A DNA stretch of 64,000 nt, from assembly GCF_010993975.1 (NCBI RefSeq), contig NZ_JAACZO010000032.1, positions 186,001 through 250,000 on the forward strand. The letters are read 5' to 3'. Made by a program: the position numbers and the translations under genes. Under the pieces are notes generated by a model, which had not been told where the DNA came from, did no database searches, and worked only from the letters and a program-made list of their open reading frames with translations. This document shows positions 6,887-17,289 of this stretch, piece after piece; positions within the stretch are counted from its first letter, which is position 1, and every line of letters begins with the position of its first letter. Origin of the DNA: Halomonas faecis (GTDB taxonomy: Bacteria; Pseudomonadota; Gammaproteobacteria; Pseudomonadales; Halomonadaceae).

Positions 6887-8842
6887 TCAGTTCCTGGCCA
6901 GCAGCGAGGCGTCGTAGCGCACGCGTTTCTCTGCCGCGCTGAGCAGCGAGACGCCTTCGCTGTCGCCACCGTTGGCGAGGCTTTCGAAGATCACCCGGTA
7001 CGCGAGTACGGCTTGAACGTAGTCACGGGTTTCGCGAAAGGGGATGCTCTCGACGAATAGGTCGAAGTCTTGCGGCCCATCACGTAGCCAGCGGTCGACA
7101 CGGCCGGGGCCGGCGTTGTAGGCCGCGGCCGCGGCCAGGCGGTTGCCGCGATAGCGCTCCAGCATGTCACGCAGGTAGGTACTGCCCAGGCGGATGTTGA
7201 GGGCCGGGTCGAGCACTCCATGGAGTCCCGGGTCGCCGATGCCCAACTGCTGGCCTACCTGGCGGGCAGTGCCCGGCATCAGTTGCATCAGCCCGCGTGC
7301 TCCGGCGGGGGAGAGTGCCTCCGGGTTGTAGGCGCTCTCGCGCCGGGCGATACCCATCAGCAGGTAGGGGTCGACACCGGTGGCATCCCCCCAGTGCAGG
7401 AAGTCATCGCGGTAGGCTTCGGGGAAGCGCCATTCCAGGGCATCCCAGAGTCGGCCGGCGATGGTGGTCTGTACCAGCTTGGCATGCCAGCCGCGCTGGG
7501 CGGCGTAGTCGGCCAGGGCTCGCGCCTCCTGTGGTTCGGCACGGGCCACGGCGGCGTACCACTCGCTGGCGGCCAGCCCCGGTTCGTCGATTCGCAGCAA
7601 CGCTTCGGTGCGCTCGACGATGGGCAAGGCGGCCACCCGTTCACGGGCTGCGGCAGAGACGGCGTTGCGCTCCAAGTTGAGCGCATAGGGTTGGCCGAGG
7701 CGGTCGGCCGCGGCAAAGCCAAAAAAGCTGCGCTGATCGGCCGCGGCGGCGTAGGCCTGGCGTGCCGTAGCCGGATCGCTGAGCCGTTCCAGGGCGCGTC
7801 CCAGCCAGTACTGCCAGCGTGCTTCCTGCCGCGGCTCGTCGGGCATGCGGTGAACCCAGTCGATCACCCCCTGCCAGTCGCGCTCGGCGAGTGCCGTGCG
7901 CACCCGCAGTTCGAGCAGGTCCGGCTCCGCTTGGCGTGCGATGATAGCGTCGCGCCAGCCGGCGTGAGCGTCGATGTCGCGCACCATCAGATAGAAGGCC
8001 AGATCGTGCTCGATGGCATCGTGGACGCTGTCCGACAGGGGAAGATGTGGGGCGATCTGCCGCCAGGACTCCAGTGCCGCCTCGGTGTCGGCACGCGTGA
8101 AGCCGTGCATGGCTGCGGCGAACAGGGCATCGCTGCCGCGGCACTCAGGGCCGATGCAGCGCGGTACCTGGGTGACGGCGGCAAAATCCTGCTGCAAACG
8201 AGACAGAGCGTCGTTGGCCTCTTGCCAGCGGCTGCCCAGCAAGCGCCCGAGGTAGCGCACGAGGCCGGACTCGCCCTGCTGCCAGGCGAGGGCCTGACGC
8301 TCCCAGATCTCCTGATTGCCGATCTCGCCGCGGGTGCGCAGGGTGTCGAACAGGGTGTCGCAGGCTTCGGGCTGGGAGCTGCCGGTGTGCCAGAGGGCAC
8401 GGCCACCTTCGGCGGCCGTCTCGGGATCGACGTCCAACAGGGCCGTGTAGTAGTAGCACCGGCGATGCGTGCCTTGCGGTTCACCATCGGCGACCTGGCG
8501 CAGGAAGCGGAAACGGCCGGCCGCCCCGTAGCGGGCGATGGCCTGGCCGCGCAGCCACTCGCCCAGCGGCGAGTCGGCATAGCGCTCGATGAAGGCGAGT
8601 ATGCGCTCGGGCCCGATCTCGGGCAGTCGCTCGCGCAGGCGGTGATAGTCGATGTACCCGATCAGCGGATGCCCCTCGATGGCCGCCATGTCGACCCTGT
8701 CCCACTGCTGCGCGCGTGCTGCCTCCAGCGCATTGCGCAGTGAGGCATCGCTGGGCTGGGCGAACAGTGAGGGTGTTATGAGGCACAGGGTGGCAGCGGT
8801 CAGCCAGGTGGCGATATGGCGATTCAGGAGGCATGGGCGCAT
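6887..8842 (-). CDS. slt: Soluble lytic murein transglycosylase
   Basis: A 651-residue periplasmic protein. A signal peptide (RHIATWLTAATLCLI..SLFAQ) starts at the chosen ATG (8842), which is why the 31-residue upstream extension is rejected. A long superhelical alpha domain (about 40-450) is followed by the catalytic lysozyme-like domain with RRESAYNPEALSPAGARGLM and QLMPGTARQV; the Glu of RRESAY is the expected catalytic acid. It cleaves the MurNAc-GlcNAc bond of peptidoglycan with 1,6-anhydro product. The C-terminus has AAAAYNAGPGRVDRWL, typical of Slt70. Size matches the family. Confidence 0.94.
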   Translation of the reverse strand: MRPCLLNRHIATWLTAATLCLITPSLFAQPSDASLRNALEAARAQQWDRVDMAAIEGHPLIGYIDYHRLRERLPEIGPERILAFIERYADSPLGEWLRGQAIARYGAAGRFRFLRQVADGEPQGTHRRCYYYTALLDVDPETAAEGGRALWHTGSSQPEACDTLFDTLRTRGEIGNQEIWERQALAWQQGESGLVRYLGRLLGSRWQEANDALSRLQQDFAAVTQVPRCIGPECRGSDALFAAAMHGFTRADTEAALESWRQIAPHLPLSDSVHDAIEHDLAFYLMVRDIDAHAGWRDAIIARQAEPDLLELRVRTALAERDWQGVIDWVHRMPDEPRQEARWQYWLGRALERLSDPATARQAYAAAADQRSFFGFAAADRLGQPYALNLERNAVSAAARERVAALPIVERTEALLRIDEPGLAASEWYAAVARAEPQEARALADYAAQRGWHAKLVQTTIAGRLWDALEWRFPEAYRDDFLHWGDATGVDPYLLMGIARRESAYNPEALSPAGARGLMQLMPGTARQVGQQLGIGDPGLHGVLDPALNIRLGSTYLRDMLERYRGNRLAAAAAYNAGPGRVDRWLRDGPQDFDLFVESIPFRETRDYVQAVLAYRVIFESLANGGDSEGVSLLSAAEKRVRYDASLLARN

Positions 8843-9052
8843 GATATCGGTCTCAGGCCGGTTGGAGTCATCGACCGTCATCCTCGCCCATGATGAGGGT
8901 TTTGAGTAGAGGGTGAATGCGAAATCTCCGTACATTAGAGAGCTGCGCGGATAGTGAGCGCTTGCCTCGCTTGCCTCGCTTGCCTTGTTCGCGGCTCGCG
9001 GCTAGGCTTCCGGAATGGCGATCAAACGATTGTTTTAAGTCGGGAGAGTGGC

Positions 9053-9577
9053 GTGAGTCAGCGAGAGCAAGGCGGGGCGACTGCGACGGTGAGTGGCGAA
9101 GCGTGGCAACGGGCGCTGACGCGTTTCGTGACCGTGATTCCCCATACTCGGGAGCTGGGGCTGGAGGTGATGGCGGTCGACCCGCCCGAAGTTCGCCTGC
9201 GCCTGCCCTGGAGCGACGACCTACTCGGTGATGCCGCACGCGGCCTGGTCCACGGCGGGGTTCTCACCATGCTGCTCGACACGGCCTGCGGCTCCGCGGT
9301 GCTCTGTGCGCTGCCCACTCCCGAGGTGTGCCCGACGCTCGACCTGCGCGTCGATCATTTCCGGCCGGCCGCGGGGGGGCAGCCGATCTGGGCCAGCGCG
9401 CGGGCGGTGCGCGTCTCCGAGTCGGTCGTCTTCACCGAGGGGCTGCTATGGCAGGAGTCGGTGGAACGTCCCGTCGCCAGGGGTATCGCCAACTTCGTGC
9501 GTCTGGGGCCACGCAATACCCCTGCGGGGTTCGTCGAGGCGCTGTTTGCCGAGGACGAGGAGCCGTCCCATGTTTGA
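9053..9577 (+). CDS. PaaI-type hotdog thioesterase (first of a coupled pair)
   Basis: A 174-residue hotdog-fold protein with LVHGGVLTMLLDTACG, the usual acyl-CoA thioesterase active-site helix (HGG followed by an acidic residue in LLDT). The start is set at GTG 9053, preceded by CGGGAGAG; the in-frame extension to 8954 runs through a short tandem repeat and looks non-coding. It overlaps the next hotdog gene by eight bases, so the two are co-translated. Substrate unknown; probably hydrolyses a small or aromatic acyl-CoA in the cytoplasm. Confidence 0.85.
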   Translation: MSQREQGGATATVSGEAWQRALTRFVTVIPHTRELGLEVMAVDPPEVRLRLPWSDDLLGDAARGLVHGGVLTMLLDTACGSAVLCALPTPEVCPTLDLRVDHFRPAAGGQPIWASARAVRVSESVVFTEGLLWQESVERPVARGIANFVRLGPRNTPAGFVEALFAEDEEPSHV

Positions 9578-10046
9578 AGGCTTCCACGACGTGGCCTGGC
9601 TGGAGAAGACCCGCGCCGAGGGTGATGTCGCCGCCTGGCTGGCGCTGATTCCCTATGCGCAGCGCATCGGTGTCAGCGCCGAGCTGGACCCGCAGGGCGA
9701 GGGGCTGCTCTTTCGGCTCGAGCCCCGGGAGGGCAACGTGGGCAACGTGTTGCTGCCGGCACTGCACGGCGGCGTGGTGGCGGCCTTTATGGAAACCGCC
9801 GCGACGCTGGACCTGATGCTCGCCGCCCGCGAGCCGCGCCTGCCGCGCATCGTCGACGTTTCCATCGACTACCTGCGTACCGCCCGCGTCGAGCCCACCC
9901 AGGCGCGTTGCGCGCTGCTGCGCGAGGGCCGGCGCCTGGCTAACGTGCAGGTCTCGGCCTGGCAGCGCAGCGAATCCGAACCCGTGGCCACGGCACGCCT
10001 GCATTTCGTGCTGAGTGCCCCCGAAAGCCTCGAAGAGGGTGCTTGA
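9570..10046 (+). CDS. PaaI-type hotdog thioesterase (second of a coupled pair)
   Basis: A 158-residue hotdog protein with PALHGGVVAAFMETAA, the same active-site helix as its neighbour but with Glu in place of Asp. The ATG at 9570 overlaps the previous stop within ATGTTTGA. The two proteins are clearly different in sequence but of the same family, so they may act as a heteromer or on different acyl chains. The 3' end holds the sigma-32 promoter of htpG, whose -35 element includes the TGA stop codon. Confidence 0.85.
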   Translation: MFEGFHDVAWLEKTRAEGDVAAWLALIPYAQRIGVSAELDPQGEGLLFRLEPREGNVGNVLLPALHGGVVAAFMETAATLDLMLAAREPRLPRIVDVSIDYLRTARVEPTQARCALLREGRRLANVQVSAWQRSESEPVATARLHFVLSAPESLEEGA

Positions 10047-10069
10047 AATCGTCGGACCCACCCCCATAT
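10042..10069 (+). promoter_or_regulatory. Sigma-32 heat-shock promoter of htpG
   Basis: CTTGAAA at 10042-10048, a 13-base spacer and CCCCATAT at 10062-10069 match the RpoH consensus exactly. It lies 72 bases before the htpG ATG, and its -35 overlaps the upstream stop codon. Confidence 0.92.
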
Positions 10070-10141
10070 CGCTTGGCAGTTCATTGACGGGCGACGCCAT
10101 CGGGGCGTCGTCGCTGGTTCAAGCCATGAGGTGAAAGGTCC

Positions 10142-12046
10142 ATGTCCACTGCTACCCGCGAGGAAACGCTCGGCTTCCAGACCGAGGTCAAGCAGCTGCT
10201 GCATCTGATGATTCACTCCCTGTACTCGAACCGGGAGATATTCCTGCGCGAGCTGATTTCCAACGGTGCCGACGCCTGCGACAAGCTGCGTTATGCGGCG
10301 CTGGACAACGATGAGCTCTATGAAGGCGACAGCGAACTGCGCATCGAGATCGAGCACGACAGCGAGGCCGGTACCGTCACCGTGCGCGACAACGGCGTCG
10401 GCATGAATCGCGACGAGGTGATCGAGAATCTCGGTACCATCGCACGCAGCGGCACCGCCGAGTTCCTCAAGCAGCTCACCGGCGAGCAGCAGAAGGACGC
10501 TCGGTTGATCGGCCAGTTCGGGGTGGGGTTCTACTCCAGTTTCATCGTCGCCGACGAGGTGACGGTGCGCACCCGCAAGGCGGGCACCTCTGCCGAAGAG
10601 GGCGTCGAGTGGCACTCCAAGGGCGAGGGCGAGTTCACCGTAGCCGACGCCGAGCTGGCGCGTCACGGTACCGAGATCGTCCTGCACCTGAAGGAAGACG
10701 CCCAGGAGTTCGCCGACGACTTCCGTCTCAAGAACCTGGTGCGCAAGTACTCCGACCACATCGAGGTGCCGGTGCGCATGCCCAAGGTCGAGAGTGATCG
10801 CGACGACGAGGGCAAGCCGATCGAAGGCACCGAGCGCACCGTGTGGGAGACCGTCAACGAGGCGACCGCCCTGTGGGTGCGCCCCAAGAGCGAGATCTCC
10901 GACGACGAGTACAAGGCCTTCTACAAGCACGTCGCCCACGACTTCAGCGATCCGCTGACCTGGAGCCACAACAAGGTCGAGGGCAAGCTGGAGTACACCA
11001 GCCTGCTCTACGTGCCGGGGCGCGCGCCTTTCGATCTCTACGAACGCGATGGCGCCCGTGGCGTCAAGCTCTACGTACAGCGCGTCTTCATCATGGACGA
11101 CGCCGAGCAGTTCCTGCCGCTCTACCTACGCTTCATCAAGGGCGTGCTCGATACCCGAGACCTGTCGCTCAACGTTTCCCGCGAGCTGCTGCAGCAGGAC
11201 CCGCAGGTCGAGAAGATCAAGAGCGCGCTGACCAAACGGGCGCTGGACATGCTGAAGAAACTGGCCAAGGACAAGGAGGCCTATCAGACCTTCTGGAACA
11301 CCTTCGGCAGCGTATTGAAGGAAGGCCCGGCGGAGGATTTCGCCAACCGCGAGAAGATCGCGGGCCTGCTGCGCTTCTCCACCACCCACACCGACAGCGC
11401 CACCCAGGACCAGTCCCTGGCCGACTACGTCGAGCGCATGAAGGAAGGGCAGCAGAAGATCTACTACATCGTGGCCGACGGCTTCAATGCGGTGAAGAAC
11501 AGCCCGCATCTCGAGATCTTCCGCAAGAAAGGCATCGAGGTACTGTTGCTCTCCGACCGCATCGACGAGTGGCTGATGAGCCACCTCACCGAGTTCGACG
11601 GCAAGAGCTTCGTCGACGTGGCCAAGGGCGAGCTCGACCTCGGCGAGATCGAGGGCGAGGAGGAGAAGAAGGCCCAGGAGGAGACCGCCAAGGCCAAGGA
11701 GGATCTGGTCAAGCGCGTCAAGGAAGCGCTCGGCGACGAGGTTCAAGAGGTCAAGGTGACCCATCGCCTGACCGATTCGCCGGCCTGCGTGGTGCTGCCC
11801 GAGCATGAGATGGGCTTTCAGATGCGCCGCATCATGGAGGCCGCCGGCCAGAAGCTGCCGGAGGTGAAGCCGATCCTAGAGCTCAACCCCGAACACGGTC
11901 TGGTGTCCCGCCTCGAGGCGGCCGAGGGCGAGGGCTTCGGCGATCTGGCGCGCGTACTGCTCGATCAGGCGATCATCGCCGAAGGCGGTCAGCTCGACGA
12001 CCCGGCCGCCTACGTCAAGCGGCTCAATGCCCTGTTGAGCGCTTGA
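10142..12046 (+). CDS. htpG: Chaperone HtpG (bacterial Hsp90)
   Basis: A 634-residue Hsp90 of standard length. The N-terminal GHKL ATPase domain shows [23 protein letters not shown] and [11 protein letters not shown]; the middle domain has the catalytic-arginine region [10 protein letters not shown]; the C-terminal dimerisation domain follows. It is a cytosolic ATP-dependent chaperone that remodels late folding clients with DnaK. AGGTGAAAGG precedes the ATG. A perfect sigma-32 promoter upstream predicts heat induction. Confidence 0.98.
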   Translation: MSTATREETLGFQTEVKQLLHLMIHSLYSNREIFLRELISNGADACDKLRYAALDNDELYEGDSELRIEIEHDSEAGTVTVRDNGVGMNRDEVIENLGTIARSGTAEFLKQLTGEQQKDARLIGQFGVGFYSSFIVADEVTVRTRKAGTSAEEGVEWHSKGEGEFTVADAELARHGTEIVLHLKEDAQEFADDFRLKNLVRKYSDHIEVPVRMPKVESDRDDEGKPIEGTERTVWETVNEATALWVRPKSEISDDEYKAFYKHVAHDFSDPLTWSHNKVEGKLEYTSLLYVPGRAPFDLYERDGARGVKLYVQRVFIMDDAEQFLPLYLRFIKGVLDTRDLSLNVSRELLQQDPQVEKIKSALTKRALDMLKKLAKDKEAYQTFWNTFGSVLKEGPAEDFANREKIAGLLRFSTTHTDSATQDQSLADYVERMKEGQQKIYYIVADGFNAVKNSPHLEIFRKKGIEVLLLSDRIDEWLMSHLTEFDGKSFVDVAKGELDLGEIEGEEEKKAQEETAKAKEDLVKRVKEALGDEVQEVKVTHRLTDSPACVVLPEHEMGFQMRRIMEAAGQKLPEVKPILELNPEHGLVSRLEAAEGEGFGDLARVLLDQAIIAEGGQLDDPAAYVKRLNALLSA

Positions 12047-12093
12047 TCCAGCCCTGCTGTCGGTGCCGCCACGGCGGTGCCAATCTCCTGCAC

Positions 12094-12113
12094 AGGCCGC
12101 CTTCGGGCGGCCT
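12094..12113 (+). terminator. UUCG-loop hairpin after htpG
   Basis: Perfect arms aggccgcc and ggcggcct with a TTCG loop, about 50 bases after the stop; only a short pyrimidine tail follows. Confidence 0.65.
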
Positions 12114-12243
12114 TCGCGTATCCGGCGCGGCGTTGTCGGCGCGCTTTACGTCAACGTAAGAGCATGCGCTTCTTCCGAAATTTCAGCCGGATAGTGCTAC
12201 ATTGGTGGGGCTGTTGTCTGGCCGGCCGCCGGTTGTGCATCGC

Positions 12244-12271
12244 GGCACCGTCAGGTATGAATGACCGTGCC
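12244..12271. promoter_or_regulatory. Inverted repeat upstream of pntA
   Basis: Arms ggcaccgtca (12244-12253) and tgaccgtgcc (12262-12271) pair with one mismatch around an 8-base centre, 42 bases before the pntA start. It may be an operator or a leader hairpin. Confidence 0.35.
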
Positions 12272-12312
12272 GACACTTGCAGGTTTATCAATAACCACAA
12301 GGGAGATCCAAC

Positions 12313-13884
12313 GTGAAGATTGGTGCACCCAAGGAGCTCGCCAACGGTGAGGCGCGCGTCGCGCTGACACCTGACAGCGCGCAGCTCATCCAGAAGCTTG
12401 GACACGACTGCTTGATAGAATCCGGGGCCGGCGCCGCTGCCGGTTTTGACGACGACGCCTACCGCCGCGCCGGCGTCACCGTGGTCGATGGTGCCGAGGC
12501 GCTGTGGCGCGATGCCGAGGTGGTGATCAAGGTGCGCGAGCCCCTCGACGAAGAGGTGGGCCATCTGCGTGAAGGACAGACGCTGATCAGCTTCTTCTGG
12601 CCGGCACAGAACGAGGCGTTGCTCGAGCAGTGCCGCGCCAAGGGCGCCACCGTCGTCGCCATGGACATGGTGCCGCGCATCTCGCGGGCGCAGAAGATGG
12701 ACGCCCTGTCGTCCATGGCCAACATCGCCGGCTATCGTGCGGTGATCGAGGCCGGCAACAACTTCGGGCGCTTCTTCACCGGCCAGGTGACCGCCGCGGG
12801 CAAGGTGCCGCCGGCCAAGGTGCTGGTGGTCGGCGCTGGCGTGGCGGGGCTCTCCGCCATTGGCACGGCCGCCAGCCTGGGTGCCGTGGTGCGCGCCTTC
12901 GACGTGCGCCCCGAGGTGGCCGAGCAGATTGAGTCCATGGGCGCCGAGTTCCTGTTCCTCGACTTCGACGAGAGCCAGGACGGCGCGGAGAGCGGCGGCT
13001 ATGCCGCGCCCTCCAGTCCCGAGTTCCGCGAGAAGCAGCTCGAGTGCTTCCGCGAGCAGGCCCCGGACGTCGACATCGTCATCACCACGGCGCTGATTCC
13101 CGGCAAGCCGGCGCCCAAGCTATGGCTGGAAGACATGGTCAAGGCCATGAAGCCGGGCTCGGTGATCGTCGACCTGGCCGCCGAGAAGGGCGGCAACTGC
13201 GACCTGACCAAGCCGGACGAGAAGGTGGTGACCGACAATGGCGTGACGATCGTCGGCTACACGGACTTTCCCTCGCGCATGGCCACGCAGGCCTCGCTGC
13301 TCTATTCCACCAACATCCGTCACATGCTCACCGATCTGACTCCCGAGAAAGACGGGACGGTCGTGCATGACATGGAAGACGACGTGATCCGCGGTGCCAC
13401 GGTGACCCACCAGGGCGAGATCACGTTCCCGCCGCCGCCGCCCAAGGTGAAGGCCATCGCTTCGGCCAAGCCCAAACCCAAGGAGAAGGAGCCGACGCCG
13501 GAGGAGAAGAAGGCCGCCGAACTCGCCACCTTCAAGGCGCAGACCAAGCGTCAGGTGACGCTGCTGGGCGTCGGCGGGGCTTTGATGCTGCTGCTCGGCC
13601 AAGTGGCGCCGGCGTCGTTCATGCAGCACTTCATCGTTTTCGTGCTGGCTTGTTTCGTCGGCTTCCAGGTCATCTGGGGGGTCAGCCACTCACTGCATAC
13701 GCCGCTGATGGCGGTGACCAATGCCATCTCGGGCATCATCCTGCTGGGGGCGATCCTGCAGATCGGCTCGGGCAGCGGCATCGTGACGCTGCTGGCAGCG
13801 ATCTCGGTGCTGATCGCCACCATCAACATCGTGGGGGGCTTCCTGGTCACGCGCCGGATGCTTGCCATGTTCCAGAAATCCTGA
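12313..13884 (+). CDS. pntA: NAD(P) transhydrogenase subunit alpha
   Basis: A 523-residue fused alpha subunit: NAD(H)-binding domain I (residues about 1-380, with [20 protein letters not shown] and [22 protein letters not shown]), a Lys/Pro/Glu-rich linker (about 375-400), then four hydrophobic helices of the membrane domain. With PntB it couples hydride transfer from NADH to NADP+ to proton entry, supplying NADPH, for example for PHA synthesis. Start GTG with GGGAGA upstream. It is followed 16 bases later by pntB. Confidence 0.97.
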   Translation: MKIGAPKELANGEARVALTPDSAQLIQKLGHDCLIESGAGAAAGFDDDAYRRAGVTVVDGAEALWRDAEVVIKVREPLDEEVGHLREGQTLISFFWPAQNEALLEQCRAKGATVVAMDMVPRISRAQKMDALSSMANIAGYRAVIEAGNNFGRFFTGQVTAAGKVPPAKVLVVGAGVAGLSAIGTAASLGAVVRAFDVRPEVAEQIESMGAEFLFLDFDESQDGAESGGYAAPSSPEFREKQLECFREQAPDVDIVITTALIPGKPAPKLWLEDMVKAMKPGSVIVDLAAEKGGNCDLTKPDEKVVTDNGVTIVGYTDFPSRMATQASLLYSTNIRHMLTDLTPEKDGTVVHDMEDDVIRGATVTHQGEITFPPPPPKVKAIASAKPKPKEKEPTPEEKKAAELATFKAQTKRQVTLLGVGGALMLLLGQVAPASFMQHFIVFVLACFVGFQVIWGVSHSLHTPLMAVTNAISGIILLGAILQIGSGSGIVTLLAAISVLIATINIVGGFLVTRRMLAMFQKS

Positions 13885-13900
13885 GCGGCGGAGAGAGACT

Positions 13901-15343
13901 ATGTTGGGTCAAGGATTCGTGTCTGCCGCCTCGATCGCGGCAAGCGTGCTGTTCATCCTCTCGCTGGGGGGGCTGAGCAACCAGGAAAAGGCCAAACGGG
14001 CGGTGTGGTACGGCATCGTCGGCATGGCGGTGGCGGTGTTCTTCACCGCTTTCGGGCCGGGCATCGGCGGCTACTGGTGGATGATTCCGATGATGATCGT
14101 CGGCGCCGGAGCGGGCTGGTACGTGGCCAAGAAGGTCGAGATGACCGAGATGCCGCAGCTGGTGGCGGCGCTGCACTCTTTCGTCGGCCTGGCCGCGGTC
14201 TTCGTGGCCTGGAATGCCGACATGGAGCGTACTCGGGTCGCTGCAGCCCAGGCTGCCGGTGCCGCGACCGACGGCTTCTCGGCCTTCGCCGCCCTGGTGG
14301 CCACCAAGACGCCGGCCGAGCTGACCTTCCTGCAGCTCGAGGTGGTGTTCGCCATCTTCATTGGCGCGGTGACCTTCACCGGTTCGGTGGTCGCCTTCGG
14401 CAAGCTGGCCGGCAAGGTGGATGGCAAGCCCAAGCAACTGCCCGGCGGACACATGCTCAACGCGGTGTCCGCCGTACTGTGCTTGGTGCTGGCCGTTGCC
14501 TACCTCAACGGGGCGGGCTTCTGGACGCTGCTGCTGCTGGCCGCATTGTCGTTCTTCATCGGCTGGCACCTGATCATGGGGATCGGCGGTGCCGACATGC
14601 CGGTGGTGGTGTCGATGCTCAACAGCTACTCCGGCTGGGCGGCGGCGGCCATCGGCTTCACGCTCTCCAACGATCTGCTGATCGTCACCGGGGCGCTGGT
14701 GGGCTCTTCGGGCGCCATTCTGTCGTACATCATGTGCAAGGCGATGAACCGCAACTTCATCAACGTCATTCTCGGCGGCTTCGGCGGCAGCCAGGGTGAA
14801 GCGGCGGCCATCGAAGGCGAGCAGGTGGCCATCGATGCTAGCGGCGTGGCCAGTGCCCTGAATGACGCCGATAGCGTGATCATCGTGCCGGGGTACGGCA
14901 TGGCCGTGGCCCAGGCCCAGAATGCGGTCAGTGAGCTGGTGCGCAAGCTGCGCGCCGCCGGCAAGAACGTGCGCTTCGGCATTCATCCGGTGGCCGGGCG
15001 TTTGCCGGGGCACATGAACGTGCTGCTCGCCGAGGCCAAGGTGCCCTACGACATCGTGCTGGAGATGGAGGAGATCAACGACGACTTCCCCGATACCGAT
15101 GCGGTGATCGTCATCGGCTCCAACGACATCGTCAATCCCGCCGCCCAGGAGGATCCCAACAGTCCCATCGCCGGCATGCCGGTGCTCGAGGTGTGGAAAG
15201 CCAAGCACGTCTTCGTCTGCAAGCGAGGCCAGGGTACGGGCTACTCCGGCATCGAGAACCCGCTGTTCTTCAAGGAGAACACCCGGATGTTCTACGGCGA
15301 TGCGCGCAAGAGTATCGACGACCTGCTGCCGCTGATCGACTGA
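13901..15343 (+). CDS. pntB: NAD(P) transhydrogenase subunit beta
   Basis: A 480-residue beta subunit with about eight membrane helices (residues 1-270) and the cytosolic NADP(H)-binding domain III ([39 protein letters not shown]). The ATG at 13901 follows CGGAGAGAG; the extension to 13862 overlaps pntA and is not needed. It forms the proton channel together with PntA. Length fits the Escherichia coli protein. The operon ends at a strong terminator. Confidence 0.97.
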   Translation: MLGQGFVSAASIAASVLFILSLGGLSNQEKAKRAVWYGIVGMAVAVFFTAFGPGIGGYWWMIPMMIVGAGAGWYVAKKVEMTEMPQLVAALHSFVGLAAVFVAWNADMERTRVAAAQAAGAATDGFSAFAALVATKTPAELTFLQLEVVFAIFIGAVTFTGSVVAFGKLAGKVDGKPKQLPGGHMLNAVSAVLCLVLAVAYLNGAGFWTLLLLAALSFFIGWHLIMGIGGADMPVVVSMLNSYSGWAAAAIGFTLSNDLLIVTGALVGSSGAILSYIMCKAMNRNFINVILGGFGGSQGEAAAIEGEQVAIDASGVASALNDADSVIIVPGYGMAVAQAQNAVSELVRKLRAAGKNVRFGIHPVAGRLPGHMNVLLAEAKVPYDIVLEMEEINDDFPDTDAVIVIGSNDIVNPAAQEDPNSPIAGMPVLEVWKAKHVFVCKRGQGTGYSGIENPLFFKENTRMFYGDARKSIDDLLPLID

Positions 15344-15375
15344 GGCTGCCCCTGGCCGCAGCGCCCGGGATCGAG

Positions 15376-15415
15376 ACGCCTTCACCGGGATCGTCCCGTA
15401 GTGAAGGCGTTTTTC
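15376..15415 (+). terminator. Intrinsic terminator after pntAB
   Basis: Arms acgccttcac (15376-15385) and gtgaaggcgt (15401-15410) are perfect, followed by TTTTT. A TACAAT hexamer at 15418-15423 may be the -10 of gpsA. Confidence 0.9.
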
Positions 15416-15454
15416 GTTACAATGCCCGCATCTTCGACTTGCTATGGGGCGACC

Positions 15455-16540
15455 ATGTCCGATCAACCCAGACGTGTGGCGGTGCTCGGTGGCGGCAGCT
15501 TCGGCACGGCGCTGGCCAGCATTGCTGCCGACAACGGTGCCGAGGTGCGCCAGTGGCTGCGCGACCCCGGCCTCGCCGCCCAGATCAACCGGGAACACCG
15601 CAACGACCGCTATCTGCCCGACTATGCCATCAACCCTGACGTGCGGGCTTCCAACGACATGGCCGAGGTGCTCGTCGGGGCCGAGCTGGTTCTAGTGGCG
15701 ATTCCTTCCCAGGCGTTTCGCGATGTGGTGCGTCAGGCGCTTCCCTGGCTCGAGGCCGACCAGATTCTGGTCAGCACTACCAAGGGCATTCAGGAGACGG
15801 GCTTCAAGCTGATGAGCCAGATCCTCGAGGAGGAGACGGGGTTCACTCACATCGGCGTGATCTCGGGCCCCAACCTGGCCACCGAGATCGCCCAGAAGCA
15901 GCTCACCGCCACGGTGGTGGCCAGCGACGATGCCCTGACGCGTACCCGGGTTCAGCAGGCGCTGGGCTGCGACTACTTTCGCGTCTATGCCAGCAACGAC
16001 CGCTATGGGGTCGAGCTGGGCGGCTCGCTCAAGAACATCTACGCCATCGCCGCCGGGATGGCTGCGGCGCTGGGCATGGGCGAGAACACCCGCAGCATGT
16101 TGCTGACCCGGGCCCTGGCGGAAATGGGCCGCTTCGCCGTGGCGCGCGGTGCCAATCCCATGACGTTTCTCGGGCTGGCCGGCGTGGGCGACTTGATCGT
16201 CACTTGCTCATCGAACCTGTCGCGCAACTACCGGGTCGGCTTCGCCCTTGGCGAGGGCAGGTCTCTCGACGAGGCCGTGGCGGCACTGGGACAGGTGGCC
16301 GAGGGCGTCAATACCGTCCGCCTGGTGCGCAACAAGGCGCGCGAGGAGGGGGTCTACATGCCGCTCGCCGAGGGTCTCTATCAGGTGCTCTTCGAGGGGG
16401 TGCCGGCGCGCGAGATGGCCCGTCTGCTGATGCGCGGCGAACAAAGTAGCGACGTGGAGTTCATCCTGCCGCGGGAAGACGTCCAGAAGGCCCATCGACG
16501 CGTGGAGGCCGGCGATGAAGGTGAGGCCCGCGATGAGTGA
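15455..16540 (+). CDS. gpsA: Glycerol-3-phosphate dehydrogenase [NAD(P)+]
   Basis: A 361-residue cytosolic enzyme that reduces dihydroxyacetone phosphate to sn-glycerol-3-phosphate for phospholipid synthesis. The Rossmann motif [10 protein letters not shown] is at residue about 12; [17 protein letters not shown] and [17 protein letters not shown] contain the conserved Lys residues of the active site. The ATG at 15455 was chosen since the 18-residue extension lies over the terminator. The C-terminus runs some 20-30 residues longer than E. coli GpsA. It overlaps sixA by eight bases. Confidence 0.96.
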   Translation: MSDQPRRVAVLGGGSFGTALASIAADNGAEVRQWLRDPGLAAQINREHRNDRYLPDYAINPDVRASNDMAEVLVGAELVLVAIPSQAFRDVVRQALPWLEADQILVSTTKGIQETGFKLMSQILEEETGFTHIGVISGPNLATEIAQKQLTATVVASDDALTRTRVQQALGCDYFRVYASNDRYGVELGGSLKNIYAIAAGMAAALGMGENTRSMLLTRALAEMGRFAVARGANPMTFLGLAGVGDLIVTCSSNLSRNYRVGFALGEGRSLDEAVAALGQVAEGVNTVRLVRNKAREEGVYMPLAEGLYQVLFEGVPAREMARLLMRGEQSSDVEFILPREDVQKAHRRVEAGDEGEARDE

Positions 16541-17015
16541 GCGCCTACTGATCATGCGCCACGGCGAGGCTGGCCCGGGCAGCCCCGATGCCGCCCGCGA
16601 GCTGACCGCCCAGGGGGAGCAGGAGGCGCAGCGCATGGCGGACTGGCTGGCCGCACGGGATGAAATCGCGGCGTCACGGCTACGGCTGTTCGCCAGCCCC
16701 TACGTGCGTGCGCAGCAGACGGCCGAAGCGGTTGCCGAGGCCTTGGCCATCCAGTTCGAGACGCTGCCGATCGTGACTCCCGACGATCCACCTGAGGCCG
16801 TCGTCGACTGGCTACTCGAACGGGCCGGGCAGGGCCCGCTGCTGCTGGTGAGCCATATGCCGTTGGTCGGCGCGCTCACCGGTCTGCTGGTCGAGGGGCG
16901 AGCCGAGCGTGGTCTCGGCTTTCCCACCGCCGCCGTGGCCGAACTCGAGGCCGACGTCTGGGCGGCCGGCTGCGCGCACTTCGTTCGTTTCACCACCCCG
17001 GCGGATCTCGTTTGA
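16533..17015 (+). CDS. sixA: Phosphohistidine phosphatase SixA
   Basis: A 160-residue histidine-phosphatase-fold protein with the RHGEAG motif at residues 8-13, and [10 protein letters not shown] as the second catalytic His region. SixA removes phosphate from His of HPt domains or of the nitrogen PTS protein NPr. The ATG at 16533 lies in ATGAGTGA, coupled to the end of gpsA, with GAAGGTGAGG upstream; an earlier ATG at 16515 is less well placed. gpsA-sixA pairing is common in related genera. Confidence 0.9.
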   Translation: MSERLLIMRHGEAGPGSPDAARELTAQGEQEAQRMADWLAARDEIAASRLRLFASPYVRAQQTAEAVAEALAIQFETLPIVTPDDPPEAVVDWLLERAGQGPLLLVSHMPLVGALTGLLVEGRAERGLGFPTAAVAELEADVWAAGCAHFVRFTTPADLV

Positions 17016-17171
17016 GCGAACCGCCTCAGGCGGTGACCGGGAGCCGGGCGGTGATTCAGCGTCGCGGCTGACACGGTTGCCGCCATTGCCGTACCGAATC
17101 GACGATTCAGGAACGGCCGTCGCTTTTCTGCAGGCTCATCACGCGTTCATGGGATTCGACCATGGTCGATA

Positions 17172-17214
17172 TTGTCATACATGCGCTCTCCGTCTAGGGT
17201 TTGTTGTATGATGT
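17172..17214. promoter_or_regulatory. Paired inverted TGTATGA sites upstream of the hexuronate operon
   Basis: TTGTCATACAT (17172-17182) and TTGTATGATGT (17204-17214) are opposite-facing copies of a TGTATGAyA-like half site, within 120 bases of kdgD. FadR-family (GntR) regulators bind sites of this look, and such a regulator is encoded in the operon. A weaker related palindrome precedes the regulator gene. The assignment is inference. Confidence 0.5.
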
Positions 17215-17289
17215 ATTACAAAGTCGATTGCCGTGCCGTACGCGCGATGTCAGTCGACTTCACTAGCGGCGAAACGAGAGGACGACCGG

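Noticed and set aside
7220..8743. A 507-residue open frame antisense to slt
   Set aside because: The minus-strand gene has clear Slt domains; the plus-strand frame has no motif and no ribosome site.
8960..8986. Three tandem copies of gcttgcctc
   Set aside because: Too short to be more than local slippage; it lies in a non-coding gap and shows no link to a gene.
12077..12316. 79-residue open frame between htpG and pntA
   Set aside because: It spans the terminator hairpin and the pntA leader, is Arg/Cys-rich and lacks a ribosome site.
13847..15598. A 583-residue open frame antisense to pntB
   Set aside because: PntB on the plus strand is certain; the antisense translation is His/Arg/Gly-rich noise.
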